Both the position numbers and the translations under genes were made by a program. A stretch of DNA of 64,000 nt from an uncultured Marvinbryantia sp. (GTDB taxonomy: Bacteria; Bacillota; Clostridia; Lachnospirales; Lachnospiraceae). The notes below the pieces were generated by a model. The model ran no database searches. It was given only the letters and a program-made list of their open reading frames with translations, and was not told the DNA's origin. The stretch is from positions 27,824 through 91,823 of the forward strand of contig CALDMO010000013.1 of NCBI GenBank assembly GCA_937915375.1. The letters are read 5' to 3'. Below are positions 43,899 through 52,716 of this stretch, in pieces (within the stretch, counting starts at the first letter, position 1; the number at the start of each line of letters is the position of its first letter).

Positions 43899-46157
43899 TT
43901 ATTTAATTTTCTTGAAATTCTTACCCTGCAGAATCACACGGTCATGCTCATCATAACGTTTTCCGGAAAGACTGGTAATCATCTTGCCTAATCCGAAACG
44001 GTTTGCATGCCGGATTGCTTTATCCACAATATCTTTTACATCCAGAATTGCAACCGGCTGTTCCGGAGACTGCATCATACCGATGGAATCATACAGCGCC
44101 TGTGCAGCCGTCTCATCCAGTACACATTCTTTCTGGATTGCGTAATATTTACCGAACTCTACCAGTTCATCATTCGTCAGCATCGGAACATTGATTGTGA
44201 TGTCAAATTTCTGCGCAAACTGTGGATTGCGAGCCAACAGATCCTGCAGATAGCGTCTTTCATCTTCCAGCATCACAACCAGACTGTCTGTCTTGAAATC
44301 CATTGCCATAGAAAGCTGTCCAACAGCATTGTCGCTCAAGTCTCCGGCTTCCTCAATAATCAGAACGCCTCCAGCCATCTTATTCACAGTAGCTGCAATG
44401 TCCTTGTTATTCAAATCTTCTGCATAAATCTTAGCAACTTTCGCCGTCGGTTTTCCTTCACTGCGGCTGACAATTTTCGCGATCGAAATTGCCAGTGTCG
44501 TTCTGCCGTTTCCGGCATCTCCTACCAGCAAAACATTTCCTCTGGATGAAGTTTTATCTGCCAGAGAACTTCTGACAATCTGTGTTACCGCCAGATTGAT
44601 CTGTTCATTCATTCCTCGAATCTTCGCCCAAAAACCGAGCATCTCTTTTTCTTTTTCATCCAATGCTTCTCTAGTATAATCATTCGGATTAATAACAGAC
44701 TCCGCTACCCTCTCTGCCTGCGCTTTCGGTATTTCCTGCGCTATCGGCTGCTTCGGAGCTTCCATCTGTGGTGCTTCTTGCATTACTGGCTGTTTCGGCA
44801 TTTCCATCTGCGGCGCTTTCTGCGCTGCCGGCTGCTTTGGCGTTTCCATCTGCGGCGCTTTCTGCGCTACCGGCTGCTTCGGCATTTCCATCTGCGGCAT
44901 TTCCTGCATTACCGGCTGCTTCGGCATTTCCATCTGCGGTGTTTCCCGCACAACGGCTTTCGCTTTCTTAGCTGCGGCTGCCGCATATTCACGGATAGAC
45001 ATATCACCGATTTCCTGTTTTATTTTCTGAGAAATATCAATTGTCGGCGCGCTCAGAAGTTCATCCTGTGCAGCTGTTTCTGCTTTCGGCATTACCGGCT
45101 CTGCTTTTACATCCGGTACCTCCGCTGCTCTTGGCTCCTCTATAGTCGTACCTGTGAGCACATCATCAATGCTCACCTGCTTCGGAATTTCTTCTTCCAT
45201 CTCCGGCACATAATTCTTTCCCGCTGCCTGCTGCATTACCGGCGCACTCTCCAATTCCGCAACATTCGGCGCTGTTTTCAAGCCAGACAAAATCTGTCTC
45301 ATACTGTTTGCCAGCTCACTCTGCAGATCAACCGTTCCCAGATCCTTCACGGGTGCAGATGCCTGTTCTGCCTCTTTCTCCAGCGGAACTGCCTGTACCC
45401 CTGCGGCAATCTGTTTTTCCGTATCCATCAAAATACTATCCGCGATCACATCTCTCTCAGATTTCGGAAGATCGTTTGTAATAGCCTCGCCCAAAGTCGG
45501 AACTGCTTTTTCTACAACCGCCTCCTTCGTTTCCATATCAACGATCTCACTCGGATTGTCATAAATTGTCTGTTGCTCCGGTGTGAGCGGCATATATTTT
45601 TTCTTTAATTCCAAAGCCTGTACCACATATTTTCCATTGTGGAACCACAGTGCCAGATCATCACATTCTGCCACGCATTTTTCAGCCATTCCCGCCTGAT
45701 CGTACAGCTTCGCCAGTTCATATGCCCACTGTTCCGTATACTCGCGGCTTCTAAACTCCTCCAGAACACCGATCTGCTCCTCAATAGAAGAACCGCGCCC
45801 TTTATAAATTTCATATTTCAAAATATATTTGCTATTATCGTTCGGTGAAAGATTTACATACTCTGTATAGTATTCCACCGCATCGTCAAAATCCTGTGTC
45901 TGTACACATGCCTCAGTCAAACGATACAGAATTTGTCTGCTGTTCGGTGAGCGGCGGTACGCACGATACAAAATAGCCTTACTATCCTCTGCTCTGCCGA
46001 TCGCCTCATATACTTCACTGACCATACAAAGAGTGCGTACACTGCGCACCCTCTTCCACTCTATCGTATCCGCAATTGCTGCGGCTCCCTCATAATCTTC
46101 TTTATCTACTAATTTATTAATTTCTTCCAGTTTTGCCTGATATTCGAATTTATCCAC
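43899..46157 (-). CDS. TPR protein with repeat linker and degenerate AAA domain
   Basis: A 752-residue cytoplasmic protein. Residues 1-200 form TPR-like helix pairs (EYQAKLEEINKLVDKEDYEGAA, SKAILYRAYRRSPNSRQILYRL). A long low-complexity linker follows (about 230-500) with five copies of a 14-residue Pro/Gln/Met repeat. The C-terminal third is AAA-like, close to the CbxX/SpoVK group: NVLLVGDAGNGRTTLAISIAK has Arg where Walker A needs Lys, GGVLIIEEAGDL has Glu in place of the Walker B Asp, and the NPGLRSRF-like box reads NPQFAQKF. It may be a pseudo-ATPase scaffold. Function unknown; no named family recognised. Confidence 0.7.
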   Translation of the reverse strand: MDKFEYQAKLEEINKLVDKEDYEGAAAIADTIEWKRVRSVRTLCMVSEVYEAIGRAEDSKAILYRAYRRSPNSRQILYRLTEACVQTQDFDDAVEYYTEYVNLSPNDNSKYILKYEIYKGRGSSIEEQIGVLEEFRSREYTEQWAYELAKLYDQAGMAEKCVAECDDLALWFHNGKYVVQALELKKKYMPLTPEQQTIYDNPSEIVDMETKEAVVEKAVPTLGEAITNDLPKSERDVIADSILMDTEKQIAAGVQAVPLEKEAEQASAPVKDLGTVDLQSELANSMRQILSGLKTAPNVAELESAPVMQQAAGKNYVPEMEEEIPKQVSIDDVLTGTTIEEPRAAEVPDVKAEPVMPKAETAAQDELLSAPTIDISQKIKQEIGDMSIREYAAAAAKKAKAVVRETPQMEMPKQPVMQEMPQMEMPKQPVAQKAPQMETPKQPAAQKAPQMEMPKQPVMQEAPQMEAPKQPIAQEIPKAQAERVAESVINPNDYTREALDEKEKEMLGFWAKIRGMNEQINLAVTQIVRSSLADKTSSRGNVLLVGDAGNGRTTLAISIAKIVSRSEGKPTAKVAKIYAEDLNNKDIAATVNKMAGGVLIIEEAGDLSDNAVGQLSMAMDFKTDSLVVMLEDERRYLQDLLARNPQFAQKFDITINVPMLTNDELVEFGKYYAIQKECVLDETAAQALYDSIGMMQSPEQPVAILDVKDIVDKAIRHANRFGLGKMITSLSGKRYDEHDRVILQGKNFKKIK
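44730..44939 (-). repeat. Five tandem 42-bp repeats in the TPR/AAA gene
   Basis: 210 bp equals 5 x 42 bp. On the minus strand the units encode PQMEMPKQPVMQEM, PQMEMPKQPVAQKA, PQMETPKQPAAQKA, PQMEMPKQPVMQEA and PQMEAPKQPIAQEI. They link the TPR half to the AAA half. Confidence 0.95.
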
Positions 46158-46240
46158 TTTTTACACCTCTTATTAGTATCCGTTTCCCCTTAATTATAAT
46201 CAGTAACAAACTATTGACAATCTTTCACATAGTCGTAATA

Positions 46241-46269
46241 ATTTTACCATATCAAAATACGCTTGTCAA
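46241..46269 (-). promoter_or_regulatory. Sigma-A promoter of the TPR/AAA gene
   Basis: A perfect TTGACA and TAAAAT separated by 17 bp on the minus strand. The leader is about 75 nt. Confidence 0.8.
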
Positions 46270-46325
46270 AGGAAACACCGCCATTTTTCGTGCTGTTACA
46301 ACATTTTTCGGAATTTTTAAACATT

Positions 46326-46853
46326 TCATAATATCTTCCCAGCCAGAAAAACACTCGCAATAATTCCAGCAAAAGTTGCAAGCAACGCACCTGCTAATGT
46401 GTGACGTGTATGCTTCACCTTTGCCGCCATAAAATAGACACTCATCGTATAAAAAATTGTTTCTGTACAGCTCATAAGCAATGATGCGATCAGGCCAAGT
46501 GTTGAATCTGTTCCATACTCCTTAAAAATGTCAAGCGCAAGTCCTGTCGCCGCACTGGAAGAAAACATCCGCACAATCGTAAGCGGCACCAGTTCTGCCG
46601 GAAAACCGCAGCCGGAAAGCACCTTTCCAAATATATCCGCCGCCATATCCAAAAAACCAGATGCTCTCAGTATTCCCACCGCTGCCATCAGACCGATCAA
46701 CGTCGGCATAATCTGTATAACTGTACGAAATCCTTCTTGTGCCCCCCGAATAAATAATTCGTAAACGTTTTTCCTCATAAGAAGCCCATAACCGATAATA
46801 ATAAAGATAAGGAGCGGGATCAAAAATGTAGAAATATACATCAAAAACTGCAT
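46326..46853 (-). CDS. spmB: Spore maturation protein SpmB
   Basis: A 175-residue membrane protein of the nucleoside-recognition (Gate) family. It contains RGAQEGFRTVIQIMPTLIGLMAAVGILRASGFLD and VPLTIVRMFSSSAATGLALDI, characteristic of SpmB, needed with SpmA for spore core dehydration. The start at 46853 is tentative; a 7-residue longer start lacks a ribosome site. SpmA is normally immediately adjacent but is not found here. Confidence 0.85.
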   Translation of the reverse strand: MQFLMYISTFLIPLLIFIIIGYGLLMRKNVYELFIRGAQEGFRTVIQIMPTLIGLMAAVGILRASGFLDMAADIFGKVLSGCGFPAELVPLTIVRMFSSSAATGLALDIFKEYGTDSTLGLIASLLMSCTETIFYTMSVYFMAAKVKHTRHTLAGALLATFAGIIASVFLAGKIL

Positions 46854-46944
46854 GTAAAATCCCCGGCGATCCATTTTTGTACAGATTATGTGTAAAACAT
46901 CAAAATATAACCCTAAAATTTTTCTTAAATCGTAGGAATGTGTA

Positions 46945-46972
46945 TTGTTTTCTAAAAAGAAACGTGTAATAA
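46945..46972 (+). promoter_or_regulatory. Putative promoter of the PAP2 gene
   Basis: TTGTTT and TAATAA with a 16-bp spacer, about 50 bp upstream of the start codon. The hexamers are only moderate matches. Confidence 0.4.
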
Positions 46973-47022
46973 TGTGCTACATCTAATATTGCTTTTTACA
47001 CATTAAAGGGGAGATTTTTTAT

Positions 47023-47727
47023 ATGACATTTTTTTCGAAGGGGTTCTGGAAAGAATTTTGGGTAAAGTACCGGCATTTGTTTCCGTTGCTTATCTACATG
47101 ATTTTTTATATGAGCGTATTCACCTATGTGGAAAACAGGCCGAGTCACGGAATCCATCTGTTAGTTTCCAAATATGACAGCCTGATTCCTTTCTGTGAAT
47201 ATTTTATTGTCCCATATTTACTTTGGTTCCTGTATGTAGCTGCCACGGTTACTTTCTTTGCACTGGCAATCAAGGACCACAGTCAATATTGGGCGCTGGT
47301 TACGAATCTTTGCATCGGCATGACACTTTTTTTGATTATTTCTCTGCTGTGGCCGAACGGTCATACACTACGGCCAGCACATTTTGAACGTGAAAATATT
47401 TTTACCGATCTGGTTCGCCAGTTATGGAGCGTAGATACCTCCACCAATATTTTTCCAAGCATTCATGTATTTAATTCTGTTGCAGTACACAATGCGATTG
47501 CAAATTGCCCGGAATTAAAGAAAAATCATCCGTGGATTGTACGTTCCTCTCTTATCCTTTGTATTTCAATCGTGCTCTCAACGGTATTCCTGAAACAGCA
47601 CACCGTAATTGACGTTGTCGGCGCTCTGATCTTAAACGCAGTTACCTATTATCTGGTATATCAGCCGAACATACAGTTCCGTCGGCAGGAAAGCCATTCC
47701 CATTCCAGATGGCACAGAACACATTAA
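47023..47727 (+). CDS. PAP2 superfamily membrane phosphatase
   Basis: A 234-residue protein with about six transmembrane segments. It holds the second and third phosphatase motifs: FPSIHVFNSVAVHNAI (Ser-x-His) and STVFLKQHTVIDVVGA (H-x3-D). The first motif is weak (LRPAHFER-like). Such proteins dephosphorylate lipid phosphates such as undecaprenyl pyrophosphate or phosphatidic acid, or act as phosphotransferases. The C-terminus is His/Ser-rich (SHSHSRWHRTH). Promoter and terminator frame the gene as monocistronic. Confidence 0.85.
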   Translation: MTFFSKGFWKEFWVKYRHLFPLLIYMIFYMSVFTYVENRPSHGIHLLVSKYDSLIPFCEYFIVPYLLWFLYVAATVTFFALAIKDHSQYWALVTNLCIGMTLFLIISLLWPNGHTLRPAHFERENIFTDLVRQLWSVDTSTNIFPSIHVFNSVAVHNAIANCPELKKNHPWIVRSSLILCISIVLSTVFLKQHTVIDVVGALILNAVTYYLVYQPNIQFRRQESHSHSRWHRTH

Positions 47728-47750
47728 AATAAGTTTTATAAGACAATTTC

Positions 47751-47776
47751 AGCCGGGGACAGCTCCCCGGCTTTTA
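47751..47776 (+). terminator. Terminator after the PAP2 gene
   Basis: AGCCGGGGA pairs with TCCCCGGCT (9 bp, 4-nt loop) and TTTT follows. It lies between convergent genes and may also help the proC transcript end. Confidence 0.88.
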
Positions 47777-47780
47777 TAAA

Positions 47781-48575
47781 CTACATATCTTTCGCTTTTT
47801 TAGTACATGCCCGTGCCGCTCTCATAACTGCGCTGCGCATACCGTCCTCTTCCAGTACCTGTACAGCTTCGATCGTTGTTCCTCCCGGAGAGCAGACCAT
47901 ATCTTTTAACGCCCCCGGATGAAGTCCTGTTTCCAGCACCATTTTCGCACTGCCAAGAACCGCCTGCGCCGCAAAGGTATAAGCCTGCGCGCGCGGCATC
48001 CCATCCGCAACCGCCGCATCCGCAAGCGCTTCGATAAACATAAATACATAGGCCGGAGAACTGCCGGATACCGCCGGAATCACATCCATCAGTTTTTCCG
48101 GAACTACTTCCACTTTTCCAAATGTCCCACAAAGATCACAGATCATTTTCTGCTCGTCCGCTGTAATCAAATCACTGCAGCAAAGCGCTGTCATTCCCTC
48201 CTTTACAAGAGCCGGTGTATTCGGCATTGTACGCACAAGCTTTACTTTCTTGCCAAAAGTTTCTTCCATCCAAGCCAGCGTTTTACCGGGTGCAATGCTG
48301 ACAATCATCTGCTCTTCACATACTGTATCCGCAATCTCTTTTATCACCTCTTCATAAAAATGCGGTTTCACTGCCAACACCAGTACATCGGCAAATTCAG
48401 CTACTTCTCTATTCGTCTTTGCAGCACAAATCCCCAGTTCATCGTGAATCTTCGCCCATGTCTGCTCTGATTTTGCCGAAGCCATAATATCTTCAGATGC
48501 AAATTTACCGCTTGCGATCATCCCTTTGATCATTGCTTTTGCCATATTTCCACAGCCGATAAAACCTGTTTTCAT
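47781..48575 (-). CDS. proC: Pyrroline-5-carboxylate reductase
   Basis: A 264-residue enzyme for the last step of proline synthesis. The start at 48575 has GGAGG 7 nt upstream and gives MKTGFIGCGNMAKAMIKGM, a Rossmann dinucleotide-binding motif. The C-terminal dimer domain contains VIPAVSGSSPAYVFMFIEALADAAVADGM and the family signature PGALKDMVCSPGGTTIEAVQVLEEDGMRSAV. Monocistronic. Confidence 0.95.
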   Translation of the reverse strand: MKTGFIGCGNMAKAMIKGMIASGKFASEDIMASAKSEQTWAKIHDELGICAAKTNREVAEFADVLVLAVKPHFYEEVIKEIADTVCEEQMIVSIAPGKTLAWMEETFGKKVKLVRTMPNTPALVKEGMTALCCSDLITADEQKMICDLCGTFGKVEVVPEKLMDVIPAVSGSSPAYVFMFIEALADAAVADGMPRAQAYTFAAQAVLGSAKMVLETGLHPGALKDMVCSPGGTTIEAVQVLEEDGMRSAVMRAARACTKKAKDM

Positions 48576-48667
48576 GATAATTCCTCCGTCCATTCATGGT
48601 TATTTGCATTTATCATGCCACTAACAAACAGATTTTGCAAGAATAGATTTTCTATTTCTCAATGCAC

Positions 48668-48697
48668 AAAATCGGCGCAGCCCCAAAGGACTGCGCC
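48668..48697 (-). terminator. Terminator after fba
   Basis: GGCGCAG pairs with CTGCGCC over a 10-nt loop, followed by GATTTTG on the minus strand, about 45 bp past the stop codon. Confidence 0.7.
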
Positions 48698-48737
48698 AAT
48701 TCTATATTGTAATTCAATTTTTAAGATTTGCTGATTC

Positions 48738-49706
48738 TCAAGCTTTGCCAGCGCTTCCAAGAACGTTCTGGATCTTGTGAGCAACCATATCCTTAACAGC
48801 CTGACGAGCCGGTTTCAGATACTGGCGCGGATCGAAGTGATCCGGATGCTCAGCAAAGTATTTGCGGATATTTCCTGTCATAGCAAGACGGATATCGGAG
48901 TCGATGTTGATCTTGCAGACAGCAAGTTCTGCTGCATGACGAAGTTCTGCTTCCGGAATACCAATAGCATCCGGCATATTTCCGCCATACTGGTTAACCA
49001 TTGCTACGAACTCCTGCGGTACGGAAGAAGATCCGTGCAGAACGATCGGGAATCCCGGAAGACGTTTGATGCACTCTTCCAGAACGTCAAAACGCAGTGG
49101 CGGCGGAACAAGGATACCATCCTCGTTACGTGTACACTGAGAAGCTTTGAATTTGTATGCGCCGTGGCTTGTACCGATAGCGATTGCCAGAGAGTCACAT
49201 CCTGTTCTGGAAACAAATTCTTCTACTTCTTCCGGACGTGTATAAGCTTCTTTACCAGCTTCTACAACAACTTCGTCTTCTACACCAGCCAGAGTACCAA
49301 GCTCTGCCTCAACTACTACGCCATGAGCGTGAGCATATTCTACTACCTGTTTTGTCAGAGCGATATTCTCTTCAAAAGATTTAGAAGATGCATCGATCAT
49401 AACAGATGTGAATCCGCCGTCGATACAGCTCTTACAAATTTCAAAAGTATCGCCATGATCCAGATGCAGAGCGATCGGAATATCCGGGTTCTCCTGTACT
49501 GCTGCTTCTACCAGTTTTACAAGATACGTATGATTTGCATAAGCGCGTGCTCCTTTAGATACCTGAAGGATAACCGGGCTCTTTAATTCGCCGGCTGCTT
49601 CTGTGATACCCTGCACGATTTCCATGTTGTTTACATTGAAAGCACCGATAGCATAGCCGCCGTCATAAGCTTTCTTAAACATTTCGGTTGTTGTTACTAA
49701 TGCCAT
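48738..49706 (-). CDS. fba: Class II fructose-1,6-bisphosphate aldolase
   Basis: A 322-residue zinc aldolase. The start at 49706 has AAGGAG 8 nt upstream; an ATG 9 bp earlier lies inside that site. Metal and active-site motifs are HLDHGDTFEICKSCIDGGFTSVMIDAS, VEAELGTLAGVEDE, IAIGTSHGAYKF and VLHGSSSVPQ. It cleaves FBP to DHAP and glyceraldehyde-3-phosphate. Very strong codon bias is consistent with a highly expressed glycolytic gene. Monocistronic with its own terminator. Confidence 0.95.
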   Translation of the reverse strand: MALVTTTEMFKKAYDGGYAIGAFNVNNMEIVQGITEAAGELKSPVILQVSKGARAYANHTYLVKLVEAAVQENPDIPIALHLDHGDTFEICKSCIDGGFTSVMIDASSKSFEENIALTKQVVEYAHAHGVVVEAELGTLAGVEDEVVVEAGKEAYTRPEEVEEFVSRTGCDSLAIAIGTSHGAYKFKASQCTRNEDGILVPPPLRFDVLEECIKRLPGFPIVLHGSSSVPQEFVAMVNQYGGNMPDAIGIPEAELRHAAELAVCKINIDSDIRLAMTGNIRKYFAEHPDHFDPRQYLKPARQAVKDMVAHKIQNVLGSAGKA

Positions 49707-49828
49707 TGGAAACATCTCCTTTTCTTTATATTGTCTTTCGACATAAGAACTGTTTTCACAATTCCTATTTTACTCATAATCAGTATAACATAGTTTCTTC
49801 CATTTTCCTAATAAATTCTGCAAGAAAT

Positions 49829-50353
49829 TTAAAATTTTTTACATTTCTGGTAGGCAAGACGCTCTGTTCCGTCATCAGTAAGGATTTTTCCACAGTAAAT
49901 AAATCCATTTTTCGTAATAATATGCTGCATCACGGTGTTATCCTCATGTGTGTCAATCCGTAGATTTCCATTGCTTTTCTCATACGCCCATGCAAAACAA
50001 AATGCCGCAATCCCACGCACACTGCCGTCAGAGGCAATCCGATGAATCGTACCGTAAGGCTCGTCGCTGATCCATTCTCCATCCCAGATCTCGCGATAGG
50101 TAGCGTCTTCCCCAAGAATAAACGCAAATACTCCGGTGATTTTATCGTCTGCCATGCAGACATACAAATTGTCTGCTGCAATATCATCCTCCAACACATC
50201 CCGATACGGATAGCCGTTTTTCCACTGATTCGGATTGCCGGTCTGCTTTTGAAACTCGCGTGCGTGAGCATAAATGTCAAGTATCATCGGCAGATCGTCG
50301 TTCGTTGCCGGACGGATCGTTAATTGTTTTTCTTTATTTTTTAATTCTGTCAT
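49829..50353 (-). CDS. GNAT family N-acetyltransferase
   Basis: A 174-residue GNAT protein. The likely start is at 50353 (MTELKNKEKQLTIRPATNDDLP), with weak GAGAGA upstream; a longer in-frame start adds 23 basic residues and is less likely. The acetyl-CoA site region reads IHRIASDGSVRGIAAFCFAWAYEKS, followed by NGFIYCGKI. The substrate is unknown. It is cotranscribed with nothing obvious; the rhaD operon ends 138 bp upstream with a terminator. Confidence 0.85.
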   Translation of the reverse strand: MTELKNKEKQLTIRPATNDDLPMILDIYAHAREFQKQTGNPNQWKNGYPYRDVLEDDIAADNLYVCMADDKITGVFAFILGEDATYREIWDGEWISDEPYGTIHRIASDGSVRGIAAFCFAWAYEKSNGNLRIDTHEDNTVMQHIITKNGFIYCGKILTDDGTERLAYQKCKKF

Positions 50354-50424
50354 TTTTATAATCTCTCTCACTCTAATCGTATTTATAGGTTTTTTTTTCA
50401 AAACAAATTTTATCATTTCCATAC

Positions 50425-50460
50425 AAAACCCTCAATGATATTTTATCATACATTGAGGGC
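50425..50460 (-). terminator. Terminator after rhaD
   Basis: CCCTCAATG pairs with CATTGAGGG over a 13-nt loop, followed by TTTTG on the minus strand, 30 bp past the rhaD stop codon. Confidence 0.8.
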
Positions 50461-50490
50461 ATGTATCAGGTTTTTATTTTATATGCTTCA

Positions 50491-51318
50491 TCACTTCTCA
50501 TACAAAAACTTCTCCGGCAGCGTCACTTTAAAATCTGCTTCCAGATCACGGAAATTCTGTGCTGTAATCGTCTGCAGCTTATCCGGCCGCATAGAAAGCA
50601 TTTTTACCAGAATCTCCGCCGCTTTTTCAACGGTATGCATCAATCCAAAGGTCAAGTCAAAATCTTCTCCCGAACAGAACATGCCATGATGTGCCCAAAT
50701 CGCCACATCATACTGCTTCATCAACTCGCTGGTCGCCACCGCAATCTCACGTCCTCCCGGCACCATCCACTCTACCACCCCGATGCCGTCCGGAAACACA
50801 ACCGGACACTCGGTTGCCATCTCCCAGAGTTCCCGTGTAAACACCTCATCTTTTAATGGAAGAACAAATGTCAGAGCAATTACATTCGTGGTATGCGCAT
50901 GGTAGATCACGCGATGTCTGCCGCCGCTCGCGATCATTTTCACTTCATGATTCATCAAATGACTCGGCAGTTCACTCGTCGGTCTGCCGCCATTTTCCAG
51001 ACCCCAGCGGATCCGATAATATTCGCCTTTTTCATCCAGTTCAATGATCGCTATGGAATCTGCCGGATCTAAAATCACATTTCGGAAAAACTTGCCGCTT
51101 CCGGTCACCAAAAAGTATTCTCCTGCCAGCTTCGGCACCGATGTACCGATTGCTTTCCATTCACGGTCATCTTTCAGAAATTCTTTTACTGAAGCAACTT
51201 CTTCTTTTTTGATGCGGTAGCTGAGATTACCGCCGTTTCGCTCATGCCATCCCTGTCTCCAGCCATCATTGCACATACGGATAAATCCTTCCATAAACGG
51301 TACAGCTGTGATATTCAT
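50491..51318 (-). CDS. rhaD: Rhamnulose-1-phosphate aldolase
   Basis: A 275-residue class II zinc aldolase that splits L-rhamnulose-1-phosphate to DHAP and L-lactaldehyde. Motifs: GNLSYRIKKEEV in the N-terminal half, GGRPTSELPSHL, VIYHAHTTNVIAL with the zinc His-x-His, and WAHHGMFCSGEDFDLTFGLMHTVEKAAEIL. It is the third gene of the rhaB-rhaA-rhaD operon (28 bp after rhaA), with a terminator behind it. Confidence 0.95.
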   Translation of the reverse strand: MNITAVPFMEGFIRMCNDGWRQGWHERNGGNLSYRIKKEEVASVKEFLKDDREWKAIGTSVPKLAGEYFLVTGSGKFFRNVILDPADSIAIIELDEKGEYYRIRWGLENGGRPTSELPSHLMNHEVKMIASGGRHRVIYHAHTTNVIALTFVLPLKDEVFTRELWEMATECPVVFPDGIGVVEWMVPGGREIAVATSELMKQYDVAIWAHHGMFCSGEDFDLTFGLMHTVEKAAEILVKMLSMRPDKLQTITAQNFRDLEADFKVTLPEKFLYEK

Positions 51319-51345
51319 ACTATTCTCCTCTTTTCCAAATTCTTC

Positions 51346-52650
51346 TTATCTTTCATCTTCAAAACAATAATTCTTATCTCCTATCAACAGAGACTGGCTG
51401 CGTCTGCTCAGTATATTCTCCTCATACTTCCGCACTTCCGCAAACCATCGTTCCCCTGTCGGCACACCCTCCGTCTCACAGAAGTAATCCCATACATCAC
51501 CGAATGGATATGTTTTTAATTCTTCCTGCTGCATCATCACTTCCGTCAAACGGCCTTCCTCCTGATACTGCGTCAACTTTTCATTCGGTGTTAAAAGCGC
51601 GTACAACAGAGCCTTCTGAAAATTGCGCATACCGACTACCCACGCGGAAATACGATTGATACTGGCGTCAAAGAAATCAAGCCCTACTTTCACACGTTCA
51701 AGAGCATCATTACGGACAATTTCTTTCGCAATCTCCTTCGTCTCATCATCAAACAGCACAACATGATCAGAATCCCAGCGCACCGGTCTGGTCACATGCA
51801 GCGCTATCTGCTCATGAAACAGCAGCATCGAAGAAATCTTATCCGAAACCATTTCTGTCGGATGGTAATGACCGTTGTCCATCAGCGGCAGAATTCCACG
51901 GCTCAAAGCATAATTTATGGTAAATTCCGCCGAGCCTACCGTATAGGATTCCATCCCAATGCCAAACACCTTGGATTCCAGACATACCAGTACGTTTTCC
52001 TTATCATACGGAACGGAAAGAATCCGGTCAAGTGAATCTTTGAAACGAGCGCGCGGCGCCAGACGATCCGCCGGAATATCCTTATAACCATCCGGAATCC
52101 AGATATTCATTACACACGGCTGTCCCAGCTCTTTTGCAAAATATTCTGAAATACGGATGCATGCCTGACAATGGCGAACCCAAAAGTCGCGTACTTTCTG
52201 ATCCGTACTGGATAACGTCAGATTATCCTTCACCATTTCATGAGAAAACAAAGTTGGGTTAAAATCCAGCCCGATGCCTCTCTCTTTCGCAAATTCTACC
52301 CATTTCGCAAAATGCTTCGGCTCAATCGCGTCGCGATCTACATGCTCGCCTTCCTCAAAAATCGCATAACAGGCATGCAGATTTAATTTATGTTTACCCG
52401 GAACCAGGCTAAACACCTTGTCAATATCCTCCATCAATTCCTGCGGCGTGCGCGCCTTGCCCGGATAATTTCCGGTCGTCTGAATACCGCCGGTCAGAGG
52501 ACCGTCCTGGTCAAAACCGACCACATCATCTCCCTGCCAGCAATGCATGGAAATCGAATAACTTCTCAAAATGTCCAGCGCCTTTTCAGCATCTACGCCA
52601 ATTTCGGCATAACGTTCCTTTGCATATGCAAATCTTTCATCTATTGTCAT
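51346..52650 (-). CDS. rhaA: L-rhamnose isomerase
   Basis: A 434-residue TIM-barrel isomerase converting L-rhamnose to L-rhamnulose. The sequence FAYAKERYAEIGVDAEKALDILRSYSISMHCWQGDDVVGFD is the family N-terminus, and the metal-site region has MDNGHYHPTEMVSDKISSMLLFH and LHVTRPVRWDSDHVV. The length is slightly above the roughly 420 residues usual for RhaA. It lies between rhaB (66 bp) and rhaD (28 bp). Confidence 0.95.
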   Translation of the reverse strand: MTIDERFAYAKERYAEIGVDAEKALDILRSYSISMHCWQGDDVVGFDQDGPLTGGIQTTGNYPGKARTPQELMEDIDKVFSLVPGKHKLNLHACYAIFEEGEHVDRDAIEPKHFAKWVEFAKERGIGLDFNPTLFSHEMVKDNLTLSSTDQKVRDFWVRHCQACIRISEYFAKELGQPCVMNIWIPDGYKDIPADRLAPRARFKDSLDRILSVPYDKENVLVCLESKVFGIGMESYTVGSAEFTINYALSRGILPLMDNGHYHPTEMVSDKISSMLLFHEQIALHVTRPVRWDSDHVVLFDDETKEIAKEIVRNDALERVKVGLDFFDASINRISAWVVGMRNFQKALLYALLTPNEKLTQYQEEGRLTEVMMQQEELKTYPFGDVWDYFCETEGVPTGERWFAEVRKYEENILSRRSQSLLIGDKNYCFEDER

Positions 52651-52716
52651 GATTGCTCTCCTTTACCTTCCTTTTTTATTCATCTCTATATTGTTGTCTT
52701 TCATAAATTTCCAGTA

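Noticed and set aside
44768..44971. A plus-strand Ala/Leu/Phe-rich open frame (SAFPSA repeats)
   Set aside because: It is the complement of the 42-bp repeats in the TPR/AAA gene, with no ribosome site.
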